Source: Chitinophaga pinensis
GTDB taxonomy: Bacteria > Bacteroidota > Bacteroidia > Chitinophagales > Chitinophagaceae
NCBI GenBank assembly: GCA_945862385.1
Contig: CAMAXV010000016.1
Location: 1 to 62,493, forward strand
Reading direction: 5' to 3'
DNA length: 62,493 nt
Every line of letters starts with the position of its first letter. Within the stretch, counting starts at the first letter, position 1. The notes beneath the pieces were generated by a model. The model searched no databases. It saw nothing but the letters and a program-made list of their open reading frames with translations, and was not told where the DNA came from. A program made the position numbers and the translations under genes. Shown here in pieces: positions 1 through 7,956 of this stretch.

Positions 1-1
1 C

Positions 2-373
2 AAATCATTTGCTGTTGGTGGTTCAATTGTAATTTTTATACTCGGACTGGAAATGGTGCTTGGCCTTGAGTTTTTCAAGGGCGATGCAGACCCGAAATCA
101 GGTACGGTTGTGCCGATTGCTTTTCCACTTATTGCTGGATCAGGAACACTCACTACCATAATTTCATTGAGGTCGAGCTATGCAGAATGGCCCATACTAA
201 TCGGAATCCTGATTAATGTGGTTTTCGTTTACCTTGTTCTCCATTCACTTGATTTCATTTCAAGACTGCTGGGAAAAGCGGGTATGCTCGCCATCCGTAA
301 ATTTTTTGGTGTCATTCTCCTGGCAATTGCTGTGAAAATATTTGCAGGAAATGTGGGCGGATTAATCCGGTAA
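2..373 (+). CDS. MarC family integral membrane protein (5' end missing)
   Basis: Only the C-terminal 123 residues are present; the reading frame is open to the first base of the window, so the true start lies outside. The visible part has hydrophobic segments separated by short loops and carries PIAFPLIAGSGTLTTII, which resembles the repeat of the MarC (UPF0056) family of inner-membrane proteins. The family's molecular function is unresolved; the old link to multiple antibiotic resistance has not held up. It is followed by 36 bases and then the dienelactone hydrolase gene on the same strand. Family call is from sequence resemblance; I infer nothing about substrate. Confidence 0.8.
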   Translation, partial: KSFAVGGSIVIFILGLEMVLGLEFFKGDADPKSGTVVPIAFPLIAGSGTLTTIISLRSSYAEWPILIGILINVVFVYLVLHSLDFISRLLGKAGMLAIRKFFGVILLAIAVKIFAGNVGGLIR

Positions 374-409
374 AGAAAAAAATCGTAAATTATACCATCA
401 ACCTCTTTT

Positions 410-1285
410 ATGAAGCACAAAATATTAACTGTACTAATCACACTTACAGCTTTGATCTGGTTATCCTGGAGCCCTGAATCAAACAAACGCAAATTACCCC
501 AGGCAGCTGATATCATCAGCTGTATGGAAAGTGAGGCAGTTCAGGAATACATCAAAGAGTCAGGCGAGTGGTCATTCGCTTCCCTTCATCCTGCCCCGCT
601 GAAACTAAACAGCTGGCAGGCACAGGGGAAAAGAATCTCTTTCCCGGCGGCAGATGGAAAAGATGCACAGGGATACTATATCGCACCCAATAAAAAGAGT
701 AAAAAATGGCTTATCGTAATCCAGGAATGGTGGGGATTAAATGAACAGATTATGGCTGAAGCCGATAAATATGCTGCTTCTCTCGGTGATTTCAACGTCC
801 TAGCCGTTGACTTGTTTGACGGCAAAGTAGCCGCTACACCAGACAGCGCCATGAAGTATTCAAGGAGTTCAGATCCTGCCAGAATAGCCACCATCATCAA
901 AGCGGCGATCACACAGGCCGGACAAGACGCGGGCATCTATTCAGTAGGCTGGTGTTTTGGCGGCATGTGGAGTTTACAAACAGCCATCCTTGCCGGCAAA
1001 CAGGCAAAAGGCACTATCATGTTTTACGGAAGACCCGAAACAGATATCGAAAAGCTGAAAACAATACAGTGTGATGTGCTGGGCTTTTTTGGCAACCTCG
1101 ATAAGTCACCTTCCCCGGAGATGGTAAACGCATTTGAAAAAAGCATGGCGGATATCGGAAAACCACTCGTAACCCACAAGTATGAAGCAGGTCATGGTTT
1201 TGCCAATCCAAGTAACCCCCGTCACGATGCCAATGCCACAGCCGACTCGTACAGCAAAGCCATTGCCTTCCTTAAAACACATTAA
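410..1285 (+). CDS. Dienelactone hydrolase family protein, exported
   Basis: An alpha/beta hydrolase of the dienelactone hydrolase family, 291 residues with an N-terminal hydrophobic stretch (residues 5-20) that looks like a signal peptide or anchor. The catalytic triad can be read directly: Cys182 in GWCFGG (the cysteine nucleophile typical of this family), Asp231 in GNLD and His262 in AGHGF. Family members hydrolyse lactones or activated esters; the substrate here is unknown. The export signal is unlike the classic cytosolic enzymes of chloroaromatic degradation, so a role on extracellular or periplasmic esters is more likely. It precedes the sugar-oxidation operon by about 110 bases and is probably a separate transcription unit. 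Confidence 0.85.
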   Translation: MKHKILTVLITLTALIWLSWSPESNKRKLPQAADIISCMESEAVQEYIKESGEWSFASLHPAPLKLNSWQAQGKRISFPAADGKDAQGYYIAPNKKSKKWLIVIQEWWGLNEQIMAEADKYAASLGDFNVLAVDLFDGKVAATPDSAMKYSRSSDPARIATIIKAAITQAGQDAGIYSVGWCFGGMWSLQTAILAGKQAKGTIMFYGRPETDIEKLKTIQCDVLGFFGNLDKSPSPEMVNAFEKSMADIGKPLVTHKYEAGHGFANPSNPRHDANATADSYSKAIAFLKTH

Positions 1286-1397
1286 TACTACTGGTTGAAA
1301 TAAATTAAATCATCCGGATAAACTAGCAGGCACCATTCATCCGAATTTCACCAAATATTGAAAAAATATCAGTAAATTCCGTCACCATTTGACGATT

Positions 1398-1712
1398 ATG
1401 AAACGCTTGGCATTCAGGATGAATCTCTTCCCCGGAATGGAGGATGAATACAAAAGAAGACATGATGCAATCTGGCCAGAACTGGTTGGATTACTCCGGG
1501 AAAAGGGCATATCAGATTACTCTATTTTTCTGGATGAAAGAACGGGGCATCTTTTCGGCGTGCTCTCTGTTACAGACTCGCTTCGCCTGGATGAACTTCC
1601 TGAACAACCTGTGATGCAGAAATGGTGGACCCACATGAAAGACATTATGGAGACCCATGCAGACCACTCACCTGTGAGCATCCCCCTGCAGGAAGTTTTC
1701 CATATGCCATAA
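1398..1712 (+). CDS. rhaM: L-rhamnose mutarotase (RhaM family)
   Basis: A 104-residue protein, the same length as E. coli RhaM, which interconverts the alpha and beta anomers of L-rhamnose. It shares the family landmarks RRHDAIWPEL, the WW pair of KWWTHM, and the C-terminal HSPVSIPLQEVF. I start it at the ATG at 1398; an upstream TTG at 1389 in the same frame would add three residues. It is the first gene of a tight operon with an SDR dehydrogenase (6-base gap), an SMP-30 lactonase and a heparinase-like lyase. Mutarotase, dehydrogenase and lactonase together suggest non-phosphorylative oxidation of a deoxyhexose, most simply L-rhamnose or L-fucose. The precise sugar is inferred. Confidence 0.87.
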   Translation: MKRLAFRMNLFPGMEDEYKRRHDAIWPELVGLLREKGISDYSIFLDERTGHLFGVLSVTDSLRLDELPEQPVMQKWWTHMKDIMETHADHSPVSIPLQEVFHMP

Positions 1713-1718
1713 AAGAAC

Positions 1719-2480
1719 ATGAATACGACTGATAAACGGAAAGTAGCCATTGTAACCGGGGCGGGACAGGGTATTGGTCTGCGCATTTGTGAAATGCTGG
1801 CAGCATCAGGGAAACATGTTATACTCAACGATATCAATCCCGAACTCTGCGAGCTTGCAGCAATGAAAGTTAATCTCCACGGCACCTGCACAGCAATGCC
1901 GGGTGATGCCGGTGATACCGGGTTTATCCAGGAAATGGTTGAAAGCGCTGCGCCTGATTTCGGGAATCTTGAAATTGCGATGTCTGTTGCTGGCATTACA
2001 CTTTTCGGCGCATTCAACAGCTATCCTGTTTCTGATTTTGACAGGGTTATGCAGGTAAACCTACGCGGTACCTTTTACCTAGCCCAGGCTGCATCCAATC
2101 AGATGATCAAACAGGGAAAAGGAGGATCACTGCTTTTTACATCTTCTGTAGTTGGACACCAGGCACATAAAAATCTGGCTGCCTATGCCATGAGCAAAGC
2201 CGCAATAGAAATGCTGGCTAAAAACCTCGTTTCCGAAGTAGCTGAATTTGGCATCAACGTAAATACCATTGCTCCCGGAGCTACGCTTACGGAACGAACC
2301 CTTGAAGATCCTGCTTACACAGATACCTGGTCCCGCATTACGCCCATGGGCAGACCGGCAAGTGTGGATGATATTGCGCATGCGGCACTTTTCCTCACCT
2401 CTGATGCCGCCCGGCACATCACAGGACAATCGCTTGTGATTGATGGTGGTTGGACATCGATGAGCCCATCACCGTATTGA
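1719..2480 (+). CDS. SDR family NAD(P)-dependent oxidoreductase, probable sugar 1-dehydrogenase
   Basis: A classical short-chain dehydrogenase of 253 residues. The cofactor motif TGAGQGIG is at 13-20. The catalytic set is Ser142/Ser143 with Tyr156 and Lys160 in YAMSK, and the C-terminal IDGGWTS is typical of the glucose/rhamnose/fucose dehydrogenase branch. The usual NNAG is replaced by SVAG. By context it would oxidise C1 of an aldose to the lactone that the next gene product could hydrolyse. It sits 6 bases after the mutarotase and 7 bases before the lactonase gene, so all are likely translated from one mRNA. SDR membership is certain; substrate is inferred from neighbours only. Confidence 0.85.
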   Translation: MNTTDKRKVAIVTGAGQGIGLRICEMLAASGKHVILNDINPELCELAAMKVNLHGTCTAMPGDAGDTGFIQEMVESAAPDFGNLEIAMSVAGITLFGAFNSYPVSDFDRVMQVNLRGTFYLAQAASNQMIKQGKGGSLLFTSSVVGHQAHKNLAAYAMSKAAIEMLAKNLVSEVAEFGINVNTIAPGATLTERTLEDPAYTDTWSRITPMGRPASVDDIAHAALFLTSDAARHITGQSLVIDGGWTSMSPSPY

Positions 2481-2487
2481 AACCATC

Positions 2488-3381
2488 ATGAATACATCCA
2501 TCCTTCCTGTGTGCGACCATCCCTCCATCCTTGGCGAAGGCCCGGTATGGGATCCTGAAAAACAGGCCATACTCTGGGTAGATATTGTAAGTTGCTGCAT
2601 ACATGAGTACAATACAGGCAGAGCGTCATTGCATACCATTCCCACCGTAAGTATGCCTGGCGCCATTGCATTGCGGGAAAACGGACACCTTGTGGCAGCA
2701 CTTCAAAACGGCTTTGCCTTCATCAACAGGTTTACCGGACAACAGCATCTCATTCATGATCCGGAAGTCCATATCCCCAGCAACAGGTTCAATGATGGTA
2801 AGTGTGACCCATTCGGCAGGTTCTGGGCAGGCAGCATGTCTCTCAATGAAAAAGACCCAAGCGGATCGATGTATATGCTCGACAGCCACCTGCAGCCTAA
2901 AGCTATGTTTAAAGGAGCAACAATCTCCAATGGACTCTGCTGGACACCGGATTGCAGGAACATGTATTACATTGACACCCCTACACTCAGGGTGGACCGC
3001 TTTGATGTGGTACCGGAAAGCGGACAACTTTCGAATCGTACAACTGTCATACAGATAGCTGAAAAAGACGGATTCCCCGATGGCATGACCATGGATGCGG
3101 AAGGAATGCTCTGGATTGCCCACTGGGGCGGATGGCAGATTACCCGCTGGAATCCGCAAACAGGTGAACAACTGACATCCATACACCTTCCTGCCTCACA
3201 AATCACATCCCTCTGTTTTGGAGGTGAAAAACTGGATGAGATTTATGTCACTTCTGCCAGACGGGGACTGAACGAAGTGCAGCTTTCAGAGGAACCCTGG
3301 GCCGGCTGTACCTTTCTGATTCGCAACAGCGGATTTACCGGCCTACCTGCTCATACTTTTAACCACGCAACACATATCTGA
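2488..3381 (+). CDS. SMP-30/gluconolactonase/LRE family lactonase
   Basis: A six-bladed beta-propeller hydrolase of 297 residues, the normal length for the SMP-30/regucalcin/gluconolactonase family, with no signal peptide. Metal-binding landmarks are visible: Glu17 in ILGEGPVWD, the Asn-Asp region in NRFNDGKCDPFGRFWAG, and the Asp of FPDGMTMDAEG. The family opens aldonolactones. Coming after a mutarotase and an SDR dehydrogenase it most likely hydrolyses the lactone made by the dehydrogenase. Its stop codon overlaps the start of the following lyase gene (TGATG), which implies coupled translation. Confidence 0.87.
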   Translation: MNTSILPVCDHPSILGEGPVWDPEKQAILWVDIVSCCIHEYNTGRASLHTIPTVSMPGAIALRENGHLVAALQNGFAFINRFTGQQHLIHDPEVHIPSNRFNDGKCDPFGRFWAGSMSLNEKDPSGSMYMLDSHLQPKAMFKGATISNGLCWTPDCRNMYYIDTPTLRVDRFDVVPESGQLSNRTTVIQIAEKDGFPDGMTMDAEGMLWIAHWGGWQITRWNPQTGEQLTSIHLPASQITSLCFGGEKLDEIYVTSARRGLNEVQLSEEPWAGCTFLIRNSGFTGLPAHTFNHATHI

Positions 3382-5312
3382 TGATCAAAAAAATCATTCC
3401 CATTCTTGCCCTGCTGTTTTCAACCTTATCCCCGGATGCCCAGGTTACACCAAGAAATATTCTTGAAACGCTTTACAAGCCAGAGGCTGTAAGCAGTTTT
3501 CTGACCCCGAAAGACCAATGGAAACCTTATCCACAGACACCTGAAGCCTGGCAAAATGCGGTTCCGGAATTCATCAGACAAAACATCATCAGCGATGCGG
3601 AAAAACTTATTTCCTTTCGGTTTGAACCGATAAGTGGTACCATCTCCATGGATTTTAAAAGAAGCGGTGACAGGCTCAGACACTCCAACATTTCCTTTAG
3701 GAAAAGGGAGGTACTGATGTACCTCGTTATGGCAGAAAGCATGGAAGGAAAGGGACGTTTCCTCGAATCCATTTTCAACGGCATCTGGTCCATATGCGAA
3801 GAAAGTTACTGGGGCGTTCCAGCCCACATCAGCGGAACAGGATTGCCTGATGTGGAAAGACCCGTAGTTGATCTCTTTACAGCAGAAACTGCTTCAGTAG
3901 TGGCTCTGGCTGATTATTTCGTAGGAAACAGGCTGGACGGCATCAACCCCCTCATACGGAAAAGAATGTATCACGAAACAGACAGGCGGCTGTTTACATC
4001 AATGCTGCAGTATGGTGATAAATACGGTTGGATGAGCAGAACAAAGCCCGTCAACAACTGGAACCCCTGGATCATGTCTAACTGGATCCTCAGTTCACTC
4101 CTGCTTGAAAAAAATAAGGTCAGGAGAGAGCTGATGGTGTATAAATCCATGGTTGGTCTCGATGCTTACCTCAACAGTTTGGGGAATGATGGCGGATGTG
4201 ATGAGGGTCCGAGTTACTGGTTTGCAGCCGGAGCGAGTGTGTTCGACTGCCTTGACCTGCTTTCCAATGCTTCAGGAGGTAAAATCAATATATATGACAA
4301 TGAGCTGATAAGGAAAATGGCAGGTTACATCACCAAAACGCATATCGATGGAAACTACTTCGTGAATTTTGCTGATGCAGACCCCACACTGACGCCAAGC
4401 GGATTGCTGCTTTACCGGTTTGGAAAGGCAGTGAATGATCCATCAATGGTTGAATTCGGAAAATGGGCACAAAAGGAATATCCTGCAAAAGGAGGTGGGG
4501 CAACAGGTATGCGGATGAGGTACCTGGAAAATTTGCTAACACTTCAGAAAATGGATACCACTGCTGCAAAATTCAGTGACCCAGAAGCTGCCTGGATTGG
4601 CGATGTCCAGATTCTTACGGCAAGAACGCCATCAGGTTTATTCCTGGCTACGCATGGCGGGCACAATGCGGAAAGCCATAACCACAATGATGTGGGTGAT
4701 TTCATCATTTACCAGAAAGGTGAACCGATGGTCATCGATGCCGGCAGAGGTAATTATACAGCAAGAACATTCTCTAACCGCCGATATGAACTCTGGTTCA
4801 CGCGCTCTGAATACCACAATCTTCCCATCATAAATGGTAAAGGACAGGAAGCGGGAAGAGATTTTGAAGCAAAAGATGTCAGGGAAACCATCAACGAAAA
4901 AGAGTCATCCCTATCCATGGATATTGCAGGTGCATATCCACTCTCAACAGGTATCACCGCACTGAAGCGGACTATAAAACTCAACAGGGAAAAAGAGCGG
5001 GTTGAAATCAAAGATATTTTTGAACTGAATGCGGCACCAGTATCCTTCGAACAGGTCTTCATGACTGTTTGCGAAGTGACCATTGCCGGAGCGGGCAAAT
5101 TGCTGCTGAAAGGTAAGGATGACCGGAAACTGATGCTGAATTATGACAGCAAAGCCTGGAAAATAAGTTTGGAAGAGCCTTCTTTTGAGGGTATGGAATA
5201 TGAAAGTTTCAACAAAAAATGGGGAGGCAAAAAAATTACCCGCATCATATTAAGCAGCCTTAAACCCAAAGCAAAAGGAGAAAATCAATTTATGTTCAGT
5301 CCGGCAAACTGA
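3381..5312 (+). CDS. Heparinase II/III family polysaccharide lyase-like protein, exported
   Basis: A 643-residue protein with an N-terminal signal peptide (hydrophobic residues 4-18, cleavage likely before QVTPR). It has an alpha-helical toroid domain (roughly 30-370) followed by the heparinase II/III-like beta-sandwich. The second domain shows its hallmark at 431-439, ESHNHNDVG, with His433, His435, Asn436 and Asp437. Family members cleave uronic-acid polysaccharides or oligosaccharides by beta-elimination in the periplasm. It is translationally coupled to the SMP-30 lactonase, so the operon joins an exported lyase with cytosolic oxidation of the released sugar. The polysaccharide is not identifiable; a deoxysugar- and uronate-containing glycan would fit. 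It converges with the RraA-like gene two bases downstream. Confidence 0.85.
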   Translation: MIKKIIPILALLFSTLSPDAQVTPRNILETLYKPEAVSSFLTPKDQWKPYPQTPEAWQNAVPEFIRQNIISDAEKLISFRFEPISGTISMDFKRSGDRLRHSNISFRKREVLMYLVMAESMEGKGRFLESIFNGIWSICEESYWGVPAHISGTGLPDVERPVVDLFTAETASVVALADYFVGNRLDGINPLIRKRMYHETDRRLFTSMLQYGDKYGWMSRTKPVNNWNPWIMSNWILSSLLLEKNKVRRELMVYKSMVGLDAYLNSLGNDGGCDEGPSYWFAAGASVFDCLDLLSNASGGKINIYDNELIRKMAGYITKTHIDGNYFVNFADADPTLTPSGLLLYRFGKAVNDPSMVEFGKWAQKEYPAKGGGATGMRMRYLENLLTLQKMDTTAAKFSDPEAAWIGDVQILTARTPSGLFLATHGGHNAESHNHNDVGDFIIYQKGEPMVIDAGRGNYTARTFSNRRYELWFTRSEYHNLPIINGKGQEAGRDFEAKDVRETINEKESSLSMDIAGAYPLSTGITALKRTIKLNREKERVEIKDIFELNAAPVSFEQVFMTVCEVTIAGAGKLLLKGKDDRKLMLNYDSKAWKISLEEPSFEGMEYESFNKKWGGKKITRIILSSLKPKAKGENQFMFSPAN

Positions 5313-5314
5313 TA

Positions 5315-6235
5315 CTACCAGGTTCTCTTCTTTAACAACTGTTCCAGTTCACCAGCCGAAATCTGCTGTTCTTCCGGGTGTTTCCTTATCCATTCGAGAA
5401 AGACAGACTTGATTTCGGCAGTCCATTCATTGTCAATTTGTCCGGCATTGAACCGGCCTGACTTCAACATGTCCTTTGAAAACCTGTCTCTCAATGCAAT
5501 GAACTCAGCCATCGCCACCACCATCTCAGCCATATGTGCAGGAATGAACAACACACCTTCCCGTTCAGAAATCACGAGGTCACCGGGCATCACCACGGCT
5601 GAACCAATTCTGACTGGAACATTTAATCCACCCAAAACCACTTCTTCCAGGAAAGAAGGATGAAAATCACGGACAAAAGCATTGAAGCCAGGGATCTTTG
5701 CCAGTCCGGATAGATCCCGCGCAGCACCATCAAAAATAACGCCTGTTCCTGTTTTGTTGAAAATAGAAGTACCCAGATTGTCTCCAATAAGTGTACCCTG
5801 GGCGATCTTACCAAATGCCTCCGCTACATAGACATCGCCGCGTTGCAGTATTTCTATGGGCCATGCATTCGTATTGCCTTTCCTGCCCTCTTCCTTACCA
5901 CGGGCCTTGATTTGTTGTTCAAGATCAGGCCTTGAAGGAATGAACCGAGCCGTTACTGCCCTGCCTACAACCGGAACATTATCATGTACCATCTTCCAGT
6001 TTCCTTCAAACTGATTTTTATATCCTTCATTAACCAGAATTTGCCAGGCTTCTTCTATGCCGATTTTTTTAGCTCTTTCAATAAGCTGATCAGATACCCG
6101 GGGTCTGCCATCCGCAAAACGTTCTCCCTTCCATGCAGCAGTAAGGTATTGCAGTTCTTCACTGTTTTTTTGCTGGGAGATGCCATTCAAAGACAGTGCA
6201 CAAAGGCAAACAGAAATGATAAATTTATACCTCAT
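5315..6235 (-). CDS. Exported RraA-like / HMG-aldolase family protein
   Basis: A 306-residue RraA-fold protein. It has GTLIGD at 147-152 and the Arg173-Asp174 pair of FDGAARD, the positions used for metal and substrate by 4-hydroxy-4-methyl-2-oxoglutarate aldolase and oxaloacetate decarboxylase members. It is much longer than classic RraA (about 160 residues). Unlike them it starts with a clear signal peptide (hydrophobic 4-18, then NGISQQ), placing it in the periplasm. It is the last gene of a minus-strand operon: lactonase-RidA fusion, Tat-type RidA, SelA-like PLP enzyme, this gene. My inference is cleavage or decarboxylation of a 2-oxo acid made by the upstream enzymes; the family call is firm, the reaction is not. 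Confidence 0.8.
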   Translation of the reverse strand: MRYKFIISVCLCALSLNGISQQKNSEELQYLTAAWKGERFADGRPRVSDQLIERAKKIGIEEAWQILVNEGYKNQFEGNWKMVHDNVPVVGRAVTARFIPSRPDLEQQIKARGKEEGRKGNTNAWPIEILQRGDVYVAEAFGKIAQGTLIGDNLGTSIFNKTGTGVIFDGAARDLSGLAKIPGFNAFVRDFHPSFLEEVVLGGLNVPVRIGSAVVMPGDLVISEREGVLFIPAHMAEMVVAMAEFIALRDRFSKDMLKSGRFNAGQIDNEWTAEIKSVFLEWIRKHPEEQQISAGELEQLLKKRTW

Positions 6236-6245
6236 GATGGTTTAT

Positions 6246-7469
6246 TTATGCCGATGCCCACACCAATAGCTCCTTCAGTTTAGCAGCTACTATTTTATCT
6301 TCTCCTTCCTGCAGAGACCAGGCGGTCACACTCAGGTTATCCTTCCCGCCCACCACTTCAATGGATGGTGTACCCTGACGCAGCTGAGCACGCATATCGT
6401 TACCATCTTTTTTTATAGCGGTCTTGTCCCATGTGATATTGAGTGTGGGTGTTACATTACCCAACACAGGATGACTCACTTTGGTGGTTATTCCCGGAAC
6501 AGTTTCTACAGCAGCCTTAATTCTGTCGATGCGTTGCTGAAATACCTTATATTCGGCAGCGTGATCAATGGCAACAAACTCTTCAAGTGCCACCATCATG
6601 CCGAGTATTTCTTCCTTATTCACTTTCATACCCCTGCCAATGGTTTCCCCCCTCGGAGGCATGGATAATCTGGCAGCTGAGATGATATCCTTTTTCCCCA
6701 TCAAAATACCTGCACTTTGTGGTCCGCGTAAGGCTTTCCCACCTGATATGGCTACAAAATCAAATCCCATGTCATTGAACTTCCAGAGATTTTCCACAGG
6801 AGGCACATCCGCAGCAATATCAATGGTTGTGGGTATGCCATACTTTTTACCGATGGCCACCCATTGTTCGTGCTGGATCTTTCCGCTGTCTGACTGTACA
6901 TGCAGAAAATGCATAGCTGCGGTGTTGGGATTGATGGCTTTTTCCAGTTCCTCAACAGTTTCTATCATCACGATCTTTACTCCACAGTTTGTAAGAGCCT
7001 GATTGTATCCGATTGCATGTGCTTTTTGACAAATTACTTCTGTTTTCATCCCCGTACCTTCCAGTTTCGGCAGGGCCTTTACTTTGGCAGGATCTTTTCC
7101 CGTAAGTATGCCCGCCATGCCGAGGGTAAGTGCTGCAAAGGCACCGCTTGTAACCACCGCAGCCTCCGCATGGGTAATTTGAGCAATACGCTCCCCTACC
7201 TTATCCTGCAGGTCGTCCAGCATACAAAATTTTCCGGATGCATATTTGATGGCATCCAGCGTGGCAGGCCTCATCAACGTGGCTGTCATGGCCGTATAGG
7301 TTCCTGCAGCATTGATGAAAGTTCTGACACCCAACTCACTGAAATAATCTTTTTTGGGTGCACCTGCAAGACTTTGAGGAGCTGCATGCAATGAGGTGAT
7401 ATCACCTGCCAGGGCGGCACCGGCAACAGGTGTCACTGAAAGATATTTTATTAAATCTCTGCGTTTCAT
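6246..7469 (-). CDS. SelA-like PLP-dependent enzyme with Tat-type signal
   Basis: A 407-residue fold-type I PLP enzyme of the SelA-like group, which includes the D-glucosaminate-6-phosphate ammonia-lyase DgaE and uncharacterised COG1921 proteins. The probable PLP lysine is Lys245 in ISGGKALRGPQSAG. The N terminus, MKRRDLIKYLSVTPVAGAAL, matches a twin-arginine signal (RR followed by a hydrophobic run), so the enzyme is probably folded with PLP inside the cell and exported. It is not a true selenocysteine synthase because there is no reason to export one and no selenoprotein gene is near. Between a RidA gene and an RraA-like gene, an eliminating ammonia-lyase that makes an enamine is the simplest reading. 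Confidence 0.8.
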   Translation of the reverse strand: MKRRDLIKYLSVTPVAGAALAGDITSLHAAPQSLAGAPKKDYFSELGVRTFINAAGTYTAMTATLMRPATLDAIKYASGKFCMLDDLQDKVGERIAQITHAEAAVVTSGAFAALTLGMAGILTGKDPAKVKALPKLEGTGMKTEVICQKAHAIGYNQALTNCGVKIVMIETVEELEKAINPNTAAMHFLHVQSDSGKIQHEQWVAIGKKYGIPTTIDIAADVPPVENLWKFNDMGFDFVAISGGKALRGPQSAGILMGKKDIISAARLSMPPRGETIGRGMKVNKEEILGMMVALEEFVAIDHAAEYKVFQQRIDRIKAAVETVPGITTKVSHPVLGNVTPTLNITWDKTAIKKDGNDMRAQLRQGTPSIEVVGGKDNLSVTAWSLQEGEDKIVAAKLKELLVWASA

Positions 7470-7478
7470 AAAATTGTT

Positions 7479-7952
7479 TTATTTATTTCCTGCCATGGCT
7501 ATACAATCCATTTCTACCAGTGAATTACCTGGCACCCCACCATACGTGGCCACCGTTGTGCGAACAGGAGGCTTGGGACCAAACCGGCCTCTGAATACCT
7601 CGTTCATGGCCTTGTAATCATTTAAATCCGCGAGGTAAACATTCACCTTCAGTACCTTATCCATAGATGATCCTGCCCTAATGAGTTCCTTTTCCAGTTC
7701 TTTCAGCACATGATCGGTGTGGGCCTTGATATCTCCTTCAAAATGAGCCCCTTTCCCTGCCACAAATACAAGTCCACCAAAAGTGGTGGATCCTGAAAAA
7801 AGTGGAATTTCATCCTGTGTTACGATATTGTGGCATACTTTTTCTTCAGCCGCGGGTGCTGCATTTGCTTTGGTTACTGCCGAAATACCAGTCATCCCAA
7901 CCAGTGTGGCAAAAATCTTTTTGAAGGCTGATCTTCTTTGTTCGTGTTGCAT
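7479..7952 (-). CDS. RidA family enamine/imine deaminase with Tat-type signal
   Basis: A 157-residue RidA (YjgF/YER057c/UK114) protein. The core of about 120 residues includes FVAGKGA, TDHVLKELEKEL and the key Arg131 in PPVRTTV, which in RidA binds the carboxylate of the enamine/imine substrate. The first 32 residues contain QRRSAFKKIF and a hydrophobic run ending in ANAA, a twin-arginine signal. Exported RidA domains are unusual since the protein normally protects cytosolic PLP enzymes. Here it lies 9 bases upstream of an exported PLP enzyme, which makes a partnership in the periplasm likely: the PLP enzyme releases an enamine and RidA hydrolyses it to a 2-oxo acid and ammonia. Confidence 0.85.
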   Translation of the reverse strand: MQHEQRRSAFKKIFATLVGMTGISAVTKANAAPAAEEKVCHNIVTQDEIPLFSGSTTFGGLVFVAGKGAHFEGDIKAHTDHVLKELEKELIRAGSSMDKVLKVNVYLADLNDYKAMNEVFRGRFGPKPPVRTTVATYGGVPGNSLVEMDCIAMAGNK

Positions 7953-7956
7953 ATGG

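Noticed and set aside
6246-7469. SelA-like protein as true L-seryl-tRNA(Sec) selenium transferase
   Set aside because: It carries a Tat-type export signal and sits among catabolic genes. No selB, selD or tRNA-Sec is near.
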